A stretch of 10,056 nucleotides of DNA, taken from assembly GCA_030024065.1 (NCBI GenBank), contig JASEIE010000027.1, positions 9,342 through 19,397 of the forward strand, in the 5' to 3' direction. The stretch comes from Thermodesulfobacteriota bacterium. Its GTDB lineage: Bacteria > Desulfobacterota > BSN033 > UBA1163. Positions 1 to 7,132 of the stretch are shown here, in pieces. The notes beneath the pieces are model-generated. The model was not told where the DNA came from. It searched no databases and saw nothing but the letters and a program-made list of their open reading frames with translations. Made by a program: the position numbers and the translations under genes. Each line of letters opens with the position of its first letter. The stretch's first letter is position 1.

Positions 1-129
1 GAGATAGCGGATATGGCCGACATGGAGGAGATCAAAGCAACCGTTGGTGAAGACGATTTTATTCCCCTTTGCCTTAAGGTCTTTAATGACCCTCTGAAGT
101 TCTTCTCTTCCCTTGATCTTTTGTCTCAT
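1..129 (-). CDS. rfaE2: Heptose-1-phosphate adenylyltransferase (RfaE2/HldE C-terminal type), N-terminal part only
   Basis: The first 43 residues are visible; the rest lies beyond the left edge. The start ATG is at 127-129, directly preceded by an in-frame TGA, so it is the first possible start. An AAGGG ribosome site lies about six bases upstream. Residues 25-43 hold the cytidylyltransferase-type nucleotide-binding signature: a short strand, then [12 protein letters not shown] with the paired histidines H36 and H39 of the HxGH motif, then IRYL. This arrangement is characteristic of the enzyme that activates D-glycero-beta-D-manno-heptose 1-phosphate with ATP to make ADP-heptose for the lipopolysaccharide inner core. 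The start position fits the stand-alone RfaE2 form rather than the fused HldE kinase-transferase. It probably has no functional link with the catabolic genes to its right. Related cytidylyltransferases such as glycerol-3-phosphate cytidylyltransferase are less likely given the exact [12 protein letters not shown] string. Confidence 0.85.
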   Translation of the reverse strand, partial: MRQKIKGREELQRVIKDLKAKGNKIVFTNGCFDLLHVGHIRYL

Positions 130-147
130 TCAATGCCCTTAACTATT

Positions 148-176
148 TAAGTATCAGATTTGGCCCTTAGAGTCAA
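148..176 (-). promoter_or_regulatory. Possible promoter for rfaE2
   Basis: On the minus strand TTGACT (171-176) matches the -35 consensus at five of six bases. A -10 could be TACTTA (148-153, spacer 17, preceded by TG in an extended -10 arrangement) or GATACT (150-155, spacer 15). Neither -10 is strong. The position would give a short leader before the ATG at 129. A promoter here would separate rfaE2 from the dehydrogenase genes upstream of it on the same strand. The rest of the 130-260 gap shows no convincing terminator hairpin. Confidence 0.35.
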
Positions 177-260
177 ATGAGGTTGAGGCGGGTATCGGTT
201 TGAGAAATGACAGATGAGAGATGCCCGGGAGAATGCAAGAGGATAAGGAGAGATAGAAGT

Positions 261-1035
261 TTAAGCTGACATCCAACCTCCATCCACCCAAAGAACAGTT
301 CCTGTAATGTAGTCGGAGGCTGGGGAGGCCAGAAAGATGACCGCTCCGGCCGCGTCTTCTGGCCTTCCAAGACGTCCAATAGGGATACGCGAAAGAGCCC
401 ACTCGAATTTTTGAGGATCCTGCCAAACGGGCTCTGTGAATTGGGTTTTAAAAAATCCAGGAGCAATGGCATTTACACAAATCTTGTGAGGGGCCAATTC
501 GACGGCCATAGCCTTGGTGAGGGCATAGACCCCGCCTTTTGAAGCCCCGTAGGCCGAAAGGTTCTTTATTCCAAGGAGGCTTGTGGAGGAGGCAACCAGG
601 ATGATCTTTCCTCCTTTTCCCTTTTCCACCATCGACCGAGCAATCCGCTGGCTCAAAAAATAGGTGGCCTTTAGATTGACGGTAAGGACGTGATCAAATT
701 CCTCGGGAGCGATTTCAAGGAAAGGCTTGCGTACCGTCGTCCCTGCATTGTTCACCAGAACATGGATCTCTGGAAATTCCTTTAGGGCCTGCGAGAGGAT
801 ACGTTCGACTTCATCCGTCCTGGACAGGTCAGCAGAAATTGCTAACACTCTTTTCCCAGTTTCCCTGGAAATGGTTTGAGAGGATTCTTCAAGCTGTTCC
901 TTCATCATATCGACAAGGATCAGGTCTGAACCGGCAAGGGCAAGACCTTACCATTGCAAACCCAATCCCACGAGCCGCACCCGTAACGAGACCCACCTTC
1001 CCATCCAAAGAAAAAAGCTTAGCAGGATTTTCCAC
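261..1035 (-). pseudogene. Short-chain dehydrogenase/reductase (gluconate 5-dehydrogenase-like), frameshifted
   Basis: Read from a GTG at 1033-1035, the N-terminus shows SLDGKVGLVTGAARGIG, the Rossmann TGxxxGxG site. The frame then changes near 945-952. The remaining protein reads in another frame from LALAGSDLILVD through the NNAG motif, the catalytic serine, YGASK (Tyr and Lys) and a C-terminal WVDGGW, ending at TAA 261-263. Joining the two parts requires dropping one base or restoring two. Restoring two bases (for example a GGGG run reduced to GG) gives about 258 residues and the usual 13-residue spacing after GIG, so a two-base loss fits best. A GGAGG ribosome site lies six bases before the GTG. 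Without correction the only long reading frame is 261-908, which lacks the cofactor loop. The C-terminal motifs resemble IdnO/gluconate 5-dehydrogenase. The gene follows the zinc dehydrogenase by 21 bases, so they are probably co-transcribed. It is either a recently inactivated gene or a sequencing error. Confidence 0.8.
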
Positions 1036-1056
1036 GAACAACCTCCTCTCTTGATC

Positions 1057-2043
1057 TCACGGGATCTGAATGATCGTTTTTATCCTCGTGGGAGTCCGAA
1101 AACCCTCAAAGGCCTGTGGTAGTCTTTCCAGGGGATAAGCCTCTGAAATGAGAAGGGCCGATTTTATCTTTCCTCTTTTGAGGAGATTGATTGCGGCTGG
1201 GAATTCATCCTTGTAAATCATTGATCCTTGAATGATCAGTCCCTTTCGGACGATCTGTGCGGTTGATACAGGAAATTCACGCTCAGGAAGTCCGGTTAAT
1301 AGAACCCGACCGCCCGGGGCACATAATTTTACAATGTGAGAAAATGCCTCAGCAATGCCGCTCGTCTCATAAATGAGGGAGAAGGAATCAGCTTCCTTTT
1401 CAAGTTCAGCCGTCGAAGCAAAAACCTTTTTAGCTCCGAGTTCCATAGCAATGGCCAACCTGGGCTCTGCAATATCAAATGCAGCGACCCATCCCTTCGA
1501 AAGGATGGCTAACTGAACAAAGAGAAGCCCGATCACTCCCGCCCCATAAACAAGAACCCTCTCTCCTGAAGAGGGAGGACATTTTCCAATTCCGTGAAGG
1601 GCCACGGATAATGGTTCGGTCAATGTCCCCACAGAGAAGGAAAGCTTCTCTGGTAGAGGCCAGACATATTTTTGAGGAACAGATACATACTGGGCAAATA
1701 CGCCATCGATGTCTATTCCCAGTCTTGCCTTGGTAATGCAAATGTTTTCCCTACCGTTGAGGCATAATGGACATTTTCCGCAAGGGAAATTGGGCTGGAT
1801 GGTGACGCGTTCTCCGATAGAACGTCCTTTAACCTCCGGGCCAAGGGCTGCAATTTCTCCAGCTGCCTCGTGACCGGGAATGATAGGGAAATTAGAGGTC
1901 AGATTTCCTAAATAGAGAGCATAATCCGTCCCACAAATTCCTGCCTCCTTGATTTTCACTAAAACTTCACCTTTCCCTGGCGAGGGGGTGGGAACTTCTC
2001 TTATCTCAACTTTTTTAGGTTCCACTAAAAGGGCTGCTTTCAT
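1057..2043 (-). CDS. Zinc-dependent medium-chain alcohol/polyol dehydrogenase
   Basis: This 328-residue protein of the zinc medium-chain dehydrogenase family probably oxidises a secondary alcohol of a polyol or sugar acid with NAD(P). Catalytic-zinc ligands are visible as C37 (GICGTD), H58-E59 (PGHE) and a TEP glutamate at 143. The structural zinc site is C88, C91, C94 and C102. The Rossmann motif YGAGVIG lies at 166-172. Length is slightly below the usual 340-350. The ATG at 2041-2043 is preceded by an AGGAAG ribosome site. Among named relatives, sorbitol dehydrogenase, threonine 3-dehydrogenase and L-idonate 5-dehydrogenase (IdnD) share this architecture. The downstream IdnO-like short-chain dehydrogenase makes an IdnD-like role attractive, but the substrate cannot be read from sequence. 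The gene is divergent from the GntR-type regulator across a 118-base AT-rich gap, so it is probably controlled by that regulator. Confidence 0.85.
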   Translation of the reverse strand: MKAALLVEPKKVEIREVPTPSPGKGEVLVKIKEAGICGTDYALYLGNLTSNFPIIPGHEAAGEIAALGPEVKGRSIGERVTIQPNFPCGKCPLCLNGRENICITKARLGIDIDGVFAQYVSVPQKYVWPLPEKLSFSVGTLTEPLSVALHGIGKCPPSSGERVLVYGAGVIGLLFVQLAILSKGWVAAFDIAEPRLAIAMELGAKKVFASTAELEKEADSFSLIYETSGIAEAFSHIVKLCAPGGRVLLTGLPEREFPVSTAQIVRKGLIIQGSMIYKDEFPAAINLLKRGKIKSALLISEAYPLERLPQAFEGFRTPTRIKTIIQIP

Positions 2044-2057
2044 TTAATCTTCCTTTT

Positions 2058-2067
2058 TTGTTGACAA
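2058..2067. promoter_or_regulatory. Possible GntR/FCD operator palindrome
   Basis: TTGTTGACAA is an inverted repeat with TTGT and ACAA arms around a two-base centre. FadR/FCD-subfamily GntR regulators commonly bind palindromes of the TTGT-n-ACAA kind, and a regulator gene of this family starts 94 bases away. The site would lie just downstream of the predicted dehydrogenase transcription start, where a bound repressor could block transcription. The binding assignment is inference. Confidence 0.35.
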
Positions 2068-2079
2068 GATATTTTTTAT

Positions 2080-2108
2080 ATGTTAGCAATATTTTCAGAA
2101 TATATCAA
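2080..2108 (-). promoter_or_regulatory. Candidate promoter of the minus-strand dehydrogenase operon
   Basis: On the minus strand a TTGATA -35 box (2103-2108) and a TAACAT -10 box (2080-2085) are separated by exactly 17 bases. Transcription would start near 2073, about 30 bases before the ATG at 2043. The surrounding sequence is strongly AT-rich, unlike the coding flanks. Assignment rests on box match and spacing only. Confidence 0.5.
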
Positions 2109-2119
2109 GAATATTTCTT
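2086..2119. repeat. Three AATAT elements phased at 11 bp, with an overlapping inverted repeat
   Basis: GCAATAT (2086-2092), AGAATAT (2097-2103) and AGAATAT (2108-2114) recur at exactly 11-base intervals, about one helical turn. The last copy forms part of an inverted repeat, AAGAA-TAT-TTCTT (2107-2119). The array spans the predicted -35 box of the minus-strand promoter. Phased A/T elements can bend DNA or present tandem protein sites on one face. In so AT-rich a stretch some repetition is expected by chance. Confidence 0.4.
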
Positions 2120-2143
2120 TAATATATTATTTAACATTATAAA
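2115..2143 (+). promoter_or_regulatory. Possible promoter of the plus-strand operon
   Basis: TATAAA (2138-2143) is a good -10 candidate in the plus direction. The element 17 bases upstream (TTCTTT, 2115-2120) is a poor -35 box, which would fit a weak or activator-dependent promoter. Transcription would start near 2150, close to the regulator ATG at 2162. Confidence 0.3.
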
Positions 2144-2161
2144 TAATCGAAGACGAAGAAG

Positions 2162-2804
2162 ATGAATAACTCAAAGAGCAAAAAAGCCCTCGTTTATGAA
2201 ACGTTAAAGAAGAGGATTATTAGCAACACCCTCAAACCAGGAGAACCCCTTCATGAGGGTGTTCTTTCAAATGAGTTGGAAATAAGTAAAACCCCCATTC
2301 GAGAGGCATTCCAGCAGCTTGAGAAAAGAGGGTTTCATTGAAAACATTCCGGGGAAGGGATCTTTTGTATCGAGGATTTCCATCCAGGACATCAGGGAGA
2401 TATTTGAGATCCGCGAAATCTTGGAATGCGAAGTGATAAAGCGGGCCACACTGAAGGCAGACCCGGGCAGAGTGGAGGCCTTGAGGAGTCAGTTTGTTGC
2501 TTCGGAATGCCAAAACGAGAAAACCACTATAGGCCATTTTAAATCAGGTGATCGGATCCATACCTTTATATTTGAGACGATTAGAAATAATCGTTTGCTG
2601 GAGACTTACAAAAGGTTACAAGACCATATTATCAGGAGCCGCATCCATTTCTTCAATCACTCTCATCCAGTTCGAGCGGAAGAGTCCTTTAAAGAGCACC
2701 TGGAGATATTGGATGCCTTGGCTGCTCAAGATCCTCTTAGAGCAGAGAATGCTATGAGAAACCATCTGCGAAATTCTCTGGAATATATTAAGAAAATAAT
2801 GTGA
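2162..2804 (+). pseudogene. GntR-family (FadR/FCD subfamily) transcriptional regulator, frameshifted
   Basis: From ATG 2162 the frame encodes a winged-helix DNA-binding domain (YETLKKRIISNTLKPGEPL, then the recognition-helix string SKTPIREAF). It hits a stop at 2339-2341 after 59 codons. One base later in phase, the frame continues as KEGFIENIPGKGSFV, the conserved end of the GntR wing. An all-helical FCD ligand-binding domain follows, with histidines at about reconstructed residues 133, 179 and 201 that are typical metal or effector ligands. Removing one A from the AAAA run near 2323-2326 restores a protein of about 213 residues, normal for the family. The TGA stop at 2802-2804 lies 29 bases before the start of the next gene. 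Regulators of this kind usually repress sugar-acid or organic-acid catabolic genes and sense a pathway intermediate. The position between divergent operons suggests control of both. The break is either a real loss of the regulator or a homopolymer error. Confidence 0.85.
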
Positions 2805-2833
2805 CGAAGATGCGATTGGGGGGAGGTTGTTGG

Positions 2834-3505
2834 ATGTTTCATGTCAACACCAAAATTGAAAGGGTCTCGAAGGAGTTAATCGAAAATTTCAGAGGAATAG
2901 GGACAGCTACCGTTCATGAAGCATTTGGGAGAAAAGGTTCAATCGATTGGGCGATTAAACCCATCACCCGTGGAGTCCGCCTCTGTGGACCGGCCTTTAC
3001 CATTCAATGCCATCCCGGAGATAATTTAATGCTCCATAAGGCTATCGAAGTAGCTCACCCGGGAGATATTCTTGTAGCTTCGGTGGGAGGATACTACGGA
3101 GCTGGCTACTGGGGTGCCTTGATGGCAACCTCTGCCATGGCGAAAAAGATAGGAGGATTAGCCATTGATGGTACCCTACGAGATTCTGCTGAAATCATTC
3201 AGATGGGATTCCCCGTATTCTGTCGTGGGTTCTGTATCCAGGGGACGACAAAGACTGTACTTGGATTGATCAATCATCCCATTCTCTTCGGGGGCGTCTT
3301 AGTCCATCCGGGCGATCTGATCCTCGGAGATGATGATGGTATGGTCGTTGTCCCTCGAAATGAATGCGAAGAAGTGTTGGAAAAATCAGTTAAGCGGATT
3401 GAGAATGAGAAGAAAAAAATGGCACAGCTTGAGGCTGGCATCTCCAGCGTAAAGCTGAACCAGCTCGATAAGGTTTTTGAGTTCTTGGGATTGGTTGAGG
3501 ATTGA
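2834..3505 (+). CDS. RraA-family / HMG-CHA aldolase-like protein
   Basis: This 223-residue protein belongs to the RraA-like family, which includes 4-hydroxy-4-methyl-2-oxoglutarate and 4-carboxy-4-hydroxy-2-oxoadipate aldolases. Family signatures are the GxGTATVHEAFG start, the central IDGTLRD string (111-117) whose Arg116-Asp117 pair corresponds to the substrate- and metal-binding residues, and a late GDLILGDDDGMVVVP block. The ATG at 2834 is preferred because a strong GGGGGGAGG site lies seven bases upstream. A GTG at 2801 would overlap the regulator stop but lacks such a site. In catabolic clusters these enzymes commonly split a 4-hydroxy-2-oxo acid into pyruvate and a second product. Here that product could be an aldehyde passed to the downstream aldehyde oxidoreductase, which is inference. 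Some family members act as RNase E inhibitors or oxaloacetate decarboxylases. Catabolic neighbours make a metabolic role likelier. The next gene begins four bases after its stop. Confidence 0.8.
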   Translation: MFHVNTKIERVSKELIENFRGIGTATVHEAFGRKGSIDWAIKPITRGVRLCGPAFTIQCHPGDNLMLHKAIEVAHPGDILVASVGGYYGAGYWGALMATSAMAKKIGGLAIDGTLRDSAEIIQMGFPVFCRGFCIQGTTKTVLGLINHPILFGGVLVHPGDLILGDDDGMVVVPRNECEEVLEKSVKRIENEKKKMAQLEAGISSVKLNQLDKVFEFLGLVED

Positions 3506-3509
3506 AGGG

Positions 3510-4556
3510 ATGAAAATCCAGCCCGGAAAATTGAAGGAGATCGTCATCTCGATTTTAAAGGGTTGGAATGCCTCCGATGAAGAGGCGGTTCTCATGGCAG
3601 AGAACCTGGTTCAGGCCGATATGAGGGGCATCGATTCCCATGGTGTGGCCTATTTGAAGCCCTTGGCCGATCGCATCAATGCCGGGATGATCAACATCCC
3701 CACGCCCATTGAGATCGTCAAAGAGGATCATGCCATCTCCATTCTCGATGGGGGGAATGGTCTGGGACAGGTAGCAGCCCACCGGGCCATGAAGATGAGC
3801 ATAGAGAGGGCACGGAATTACGGAGTCGGGTTAACGCTTGTCAGGAATACGAACAATATCGGCTCCCTGGCCTTTTACACCCTCATGGCCGCCAAAGAGG
3901 GAATGGCCGGGATGGTGATGTGCAATGCTGCGCCATCGATGTCTCCCTGGGGAGGGGCTGAAGCCTTTTTGGGGACAAATCCTCTTTCCATCGGCCTTCC
4001 AAACGGATCAGGAGGTCCGGTGGTGCTCGACATGTCATCCAGTGTGGTTGCCAGGGGAAAGATCCGTCGGGCTCAACGGATGAAGGAGCGTATCCCTTTA
4101 GGATGGGCTCTCAATCAGTCAGGGGTACCCACCACAGATCCAGGCGCTGCATTAAAAGGGACTCTCTCACCCATTGGGGGACCAAAAGGATATGGCTTGG
4201 CCCTCATGATCGATGTCCTTGCGGGTCTCCTTTCAGGGTCCCAGTATGGTCCGGAGGTCAAGACATTTCATCAACCCTTAGGCCCCACCGGTATTGGCGT
4301 TTTTTCATTGGTGATTGATATTGAAAGGTTTATGCCTCTGAATCAATTCAAAAGACTCTTGGAATTCTATGGCGAATCGATTAAGCGATCAAAAAAGGCA
4401 AAGGACGTCTCCCGTATCTATCTCCCGGGAGAGATTGAACTGGAGAAAGAGGAAGAGAGTAGAACCAAAGGCATCGAATTAGACTCCACCGTTATCGAAA
4501 GCTTAAATCAACTGCTGGAGAATACAAAAAGTCCTTTGAGGCTTGGAGGGGAATAG
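3510..4556 (+). CDS. Ldh2/MDH2-family NAD(P)-dependent 2-hydroxyacid oxidoreductase
   Basis: This 348-residue protein belongs to the malate/L-lactate dehydrogenase family 2 (malate, ureidoglycolate, sulfolactate dehydrogenases and cyclic-imine reductases), which interconverts 2-hydroxy and 2-oxo acids. Family blocks appear in order: MRGIDSHG with the conserved His44; WGGAEAFLGTNPLSIGLP (147-164); the VLDMSSSVVARGKI block; GWALNQSGVPTTDP; and GGPKGYGLALMIDVLAGLLSG (223-243). Length is normal. The ATG at 3510 is chosen over a TTG at 3477, which would overlap the previous gene by 29 bases. One oddity is that the family SNHFG-like segment reads TNNIG (114-118), putting Asn where many members have His. 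The gene lies between the RraA-like and aldehyde oxidoreductase genes with four- and six-base gaps, so all three are probably co-transcribed. The exact acid substrate is unknown; a sugar-derived 2-oxo acid is plausible. Confidence 0.88.
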   Translation: MKIQPGKLKEIVISILKGWNASDEEAVLMAENLVQADMRGIDSHGVAYLKPLADRINAGMINIPTPIEIVKEDHAISILDGGNGLGQVAAHRAMKMSIERARNYGVGLTLVRNTNNIGSLAFYTLMAAKEGMAGMVMCNAAPSMSPWGGAEAFLGTNPLSIGLPNGSGGPVVLDMSSSVVARGKIRRAQRMKERIPLGWALNQSGVPTTDPGAALKGTLSPIGGPKGYGLALMIDVLAGLLSGSQYGPEVKTFHQPLGPTGIGVFSLVIDIERFMPLNQFKRLLEFYGESIKRSKKAKDVSRIYLPGEIELEKEEESRTKGIELDSTVIESLNQLLENTKSPLRLGGE

Positions 4557-4562
4557 AGTAAA

Positions 4563-6293
4563 ATGAAGTGGATTGTTAGGGTTAATACTCGAAATGGAAA
4601 GATCATCAAGCAGGAGGCTTCACCGGAGGAGATGCGCTGGGGAGGCCGACTTCTCATCTCCAAATTCTTGTTAAGGGAAGTTCCTCCCACATGCGATCCT
4701 CTTGGACGTTTCAACAAGTTCATTGTTGCACCAGGTCTTCTCGGAGACACCTCAGTTACCACGACAGGGAAGTTTTCGGTCGGAGGTAAAAGTCCTCTCA
4801 CGCACGGCGTTAAGGAAAGCGATGTCGGGGGAGAAGCCGGGAAAAAGATCGCCCGGCTAGGAATCAAGGCCATCGTCCTGGAGGATATTCCTGAAAAACC
4901 TCATACCCATATTCTAACCATCAAAGTAGACGACATTACCCTGTCGGAATATCCCGAGTTAAAAGGGAAGTTTGTGACCGAGACGTTTCAGATCCTCCGA
5001 AAACGTTTTGGCCCTCAGGTGGGGATCATTTGTATTGGCCCGGCAGGTGAAATGAAGATGTTGAGTGCTGGTGTGGCTGTGACCGATATCCAGGACATTC
5101 AGGTTCGTTATGCAGCCCGGGGTGGCCTTGGTGCGGTGATGGGTTCCAAAGGAATAAAAGCTATTGTAATTGATGACACGAATGCTTCACCCCTTCCTGC
5201 TTTTGATGAGGCCCTTCTTCGAGAGACAAGCAAGAATTTTGTTCAAGCAATCCTCGAAGACCCTAAAACTGAAAACCGGCATAAATACGGAACCCCTGCC
5301 ATTCTCATGGTCGCCAATGAACTGGGCCTCTTGCCCACGAGAAATTTCAGTGCTGGACAGTTTGAAAAAGCAGAAGCCATTGCCGGAGAGCATGTGGCAG
5401 AGGTGATCGCAGAGCGGAAAGGAGAAGGGCGTTCTGGGACTCCTTGCGTCAGGGGATGCGTCATTCAATGCTGTAATATTTTTCCTGACCCCTCGGGAAA
5501 GAAGACGGTTGCCTCGATTCAGTATGAGAATATCGCGCTTCTTGGATCCAATTGTGGCATTGGCGATTTGGATGATATTGCCGAATTGAACCGCCTCTGT
5601 AACGAGGTAGGCGTGGATGCCATTGAAACAGGAGCTGCCATAGGGGTGGCCATGGAGGCCGGAGTGATTCCCTTTGGGGACGCCAAAGGCGCAAAGGATC
5701 TGATACATCAGATTGGTCGGGGAACTTATCTCGGACGGATCATCGGGAATGGAGTCGTGGTCACGGGAAAAGTTCTTGGAATAAGACGAGTGCCTGCCAT
5801 CAAGGGCCAGGCCATTCCAGGCTATGATCCGCGGGCATTAAAAGGAAATGGGGTGACTTATATCACGTCGCCCATGGGAGCTGACCACACTGCAGGTAAT
5901 GCTTTCGAGACCGCCAAGACCATCAATCCAATCGGCAAAGAGAATCAAGTTGAAAATTCCAGGAAACTTCAGATCAGGGCTGCCATCCTCGACACGATGG
6001 GGCTCTGTCTTTTCACGAGGCCGCCCTTCGTCAAGAAACCTGAACTTTTCGCTCTGTTCCTGAAAGGACGTTACGGTTGGGATGTCACACATGAAGAGGT
6101 CCAAAAAATCGGGATCGATGCCCTGGAGACAGAGCGTGAGTTCAACCGGCGTGCCGGGGTTTCAGAAGAATTTTTCGATATTCCGGAATTCATGCGGGGA
6201 GAGCCGCTTCCACCAAGGAATTCTGTTTACGACATTTCTATGGAGGAGATGAAGCGAATCTGGGATGTGAAACTTCCTATAGACATTTTTTAG
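4563..6293 (+). CDS. Aldehyde:ferredoxin oxidoreductase family protein (tungsten/molybdopterin)
   Basis: This complete 576-residue AOR-family enzyme would oxidise an aldehyde to the carboxylic acid and reduce ferredoxin, using a tungsten (or molybdenum) bis-pterin and a [4Fe-4S] cluster in the cytoplasm. The N-terminal pterin-binding domain includes GRFNKFIVAPGLLGDTSV (48-65) and RYAARGGLGAVMGSKGIKAI (182-201). The cluster region is TPCVRGCVIQCC, with C295, C299, C303 and C304. The last cluster cysteine is probably C482 (TMGLCLF). DPRALKGNGVTYITSPMGADH (422-442) is the conserved second pterin block. The first cysteine spacing is CX3CX3C, whereas Pyrococcus AOR has CX2CX3C. A GGAGGGG site lies 11 bases before the ATG, six bases after the Ldh2 stop. 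It is embedded among dehydrogenases, so its aldehyde is probably made by a neighbour, perhaps the RraA-like lyase. No ferredoxin gene or pterin-cofactor gene is visible nearby. The substrate is not readable from sequence. Confidence 0.92.
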   Translation: MKWIVRVNTRNGKIIKQEASPEEMRWGGRLLISKFLLREVPPTCDPLGRFNKFIVAPGLLGDTSVTTTGKFSVGGKSPLTHGVKESDVGGEAGKKIARLGIKAIVLEDIPEKPHTHILTIKVDDITLSEYPELKGKFVTETFQILRKRFGPQVGIICIGPAGEMKMLSAGVAVTDIQDIQVRYAARGGLGAVMGSKGIKAIVIDDTNASPLPAFDEALLRETSKNFVQAILEDPKTENRHKYGTPAILMVANELGLLPTRNFSAGQFEKAEAIAGEHVAEVIAERKGEGRSGTPCVRGCVIQCCNIFPDPSGKKTVASIQYENIALLGSNCGIGDLDDIAELNRLCNEVGVDAIETGAAIGVAMEAGVIPFGDAKGAKDLIHQIGRGTYLGRIIGNGVVVTGKVLGIRRVPAIKGQAIPGYDPRALKGNGVTYITSPMGADHTAGNAFETAKTINPIGKENQVENSRKLQIRAAILDTMGLCLFTRPPFVKKPELFALFLKGRYGWDVTHEEVQKIGIDALETEREFNRRAGVSEEFFDIPEFMRGEPLPPRNSVYDISMEEMKRIWDVKLPIDIF

Positions 6294-6313
6294 GAATCCG
6301 GAAGGAGGGCGAG

Positions 6314-7060
6314 ATGGAATTGAAGGATTTAGTCGCCATTGTCACAGGTGCAGGAAAAGGGATTGGGAAGGCCATCGCTGAAAAATTTTTTATAGAGGGT
6401 GCCTGGATAGCTATATTGGATATTGATCTGCCCCTGGCTAAAAGTGTGGCAGCCTCATTGGATTCCTCCGGCCAGAAGACGATGGCCATTAAGGTGGATA
6501 TCGCCAATGAGATAGAAGTCACAAATGCCGTCTCTGAGGTAATAAGCAAGTTCAACAGGATTGATATCCTAGTCAATAATGCAGGAATTTCCCGCCACAA
6601 ACCGATTGAAGAGATGACTCTTGAAATTTTTGAATCGGTCATGAAAGTCAATTTGACAGGAACGTTTCTCTGTTGCCGCGCTGTTACCCCGATCATGAAA
6701 AGACAAAGAAGGGGAAAGATCATCAACATTGCTTCTCTCGGGGGGCGGACTGGTCGTCCTGGAGTGGGAGTGAATTATGCGGCTTCCAAGGCAGGGGTCA
6801 TTGGGCTTACCCAGACCCTGGCAAGGGAGCTTGGTCCTGCAGGTATTTATGTCAACGCAATCGCTCCCGGTCCAATCTTGACCGAGCAAACGAGACAGTA
6901 TTCCCCTGAGGTCTTTGCGACATGGAATGTTGGCCGCGCCATCCCGAAGGACGGTCTGCCTGAGGATGTGGCGGATGTAGCCATCTTTTTGGCCTCCAGT
7001 CGTTCAGACTGGGTCACGGGGGTTACGGTCGATTTGAATGGAGGAATCCTCATAAGATAA
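6314..7060 (+). CDS. Short-chain dehydrogenase/reductase (FabG-like)
   Basis: This intact 248-residue classical short-chain dehydrogenase interconverts a hydroxyl and a keto group with NAD(P). Motifs are TGAGKGIG (11-18) for the cofactor, D37 after the second strand (which tends to favour NAD), NNAG (88-91), Asn113, Ser141 and the Tyr155-Lys159 pair (YAASK). The C-terminal DLNGGI closes the fold. A GGAGGG site stands six bases before the ATG, and the gap from the preceding gene is 20 bases, so it belongs to the same transcription unit. FabG-like names are common for such proteins, but the catabolic setting argues for a polyol or sugar-acid substrate rather than fatty-acid synthesis. Unlike the minus-strand homologue at 261-1035 it has no frame damage. 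The downstream gap holds a hairpin repeat. Confidence 0.9.
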   Translation: MELKDLVAIVTGAGKGIGKAIAEKFFIEGAWIAILDIDLPLAKSVAASLDSSGQKTMAIKVDIANEIEVTNAVSEVISKFNRIDILVNNAGISRHKPIEEMTLEIFESVMKVNLTGTFLCCRAVTPIMKRQRRGKIINIASLGGRTGRPGVGVNYAASKAGVIGLTQTLARELGPAGIYVNAIAPGPILTEQTRQYSPEVFATWNVGRAIPKDGLPEDVADVAIFLASSRSDWVTGVTVDLNGGILIR

Positions 7061-7065
7061 GCTTC

Positions 7066-7100
7066 CCCCTTATCCCACCCTCTCCTCTCAATGGAGAGGC
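7066..7100. repeat. GC-rich hairpin repeat, copy 1
   Basis: A C/T-rich left part runs into a seven-base stem, CCTCTCC (7079-7085), a loop TCTCAAT and the matching GGAGAGG (7093-7099). No T-run follows, so it is a poor intrinsic terminator. The TCAATGG loop edge and the flanking CCCACCC resemble the element at 8629-8669, so it looks like another copy of the same dispersed intergenic family. It lies between the short-chain dehydrogenase and the cupin gene. Confidence 0.6.
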
Positions 7101-7132
7101 AGGCAGTAATTTGAAAAATTATGGAGACGATT

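Noticed and set aside
2061..2066. A perfect TTGACA -35 box on the plus strand
   Set aside because: No good -10 box lies 16-18 bases downstream (the 17-base position gives TAGCAA), and the bases overlap the palindrome and the ribosome-site region of the opposite gene.
2315..2345. Programmed frameshifting in the regulator
   Set aside because: The needed shift is +1, the site lacks an RF2-like CTT-TGA arrangement, and such regulation is not known to me in GntR proteins. A simple A-run indel is the more economical reading.
5187..5708. A 173-codon antisense open frame inside the aldehyde oxidoreductase gene
   Set aside because: It lies wholly within a well-conserved gene on the other strand, shows no recognisable domain and has no ribosome site. 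It is a shadow frame.
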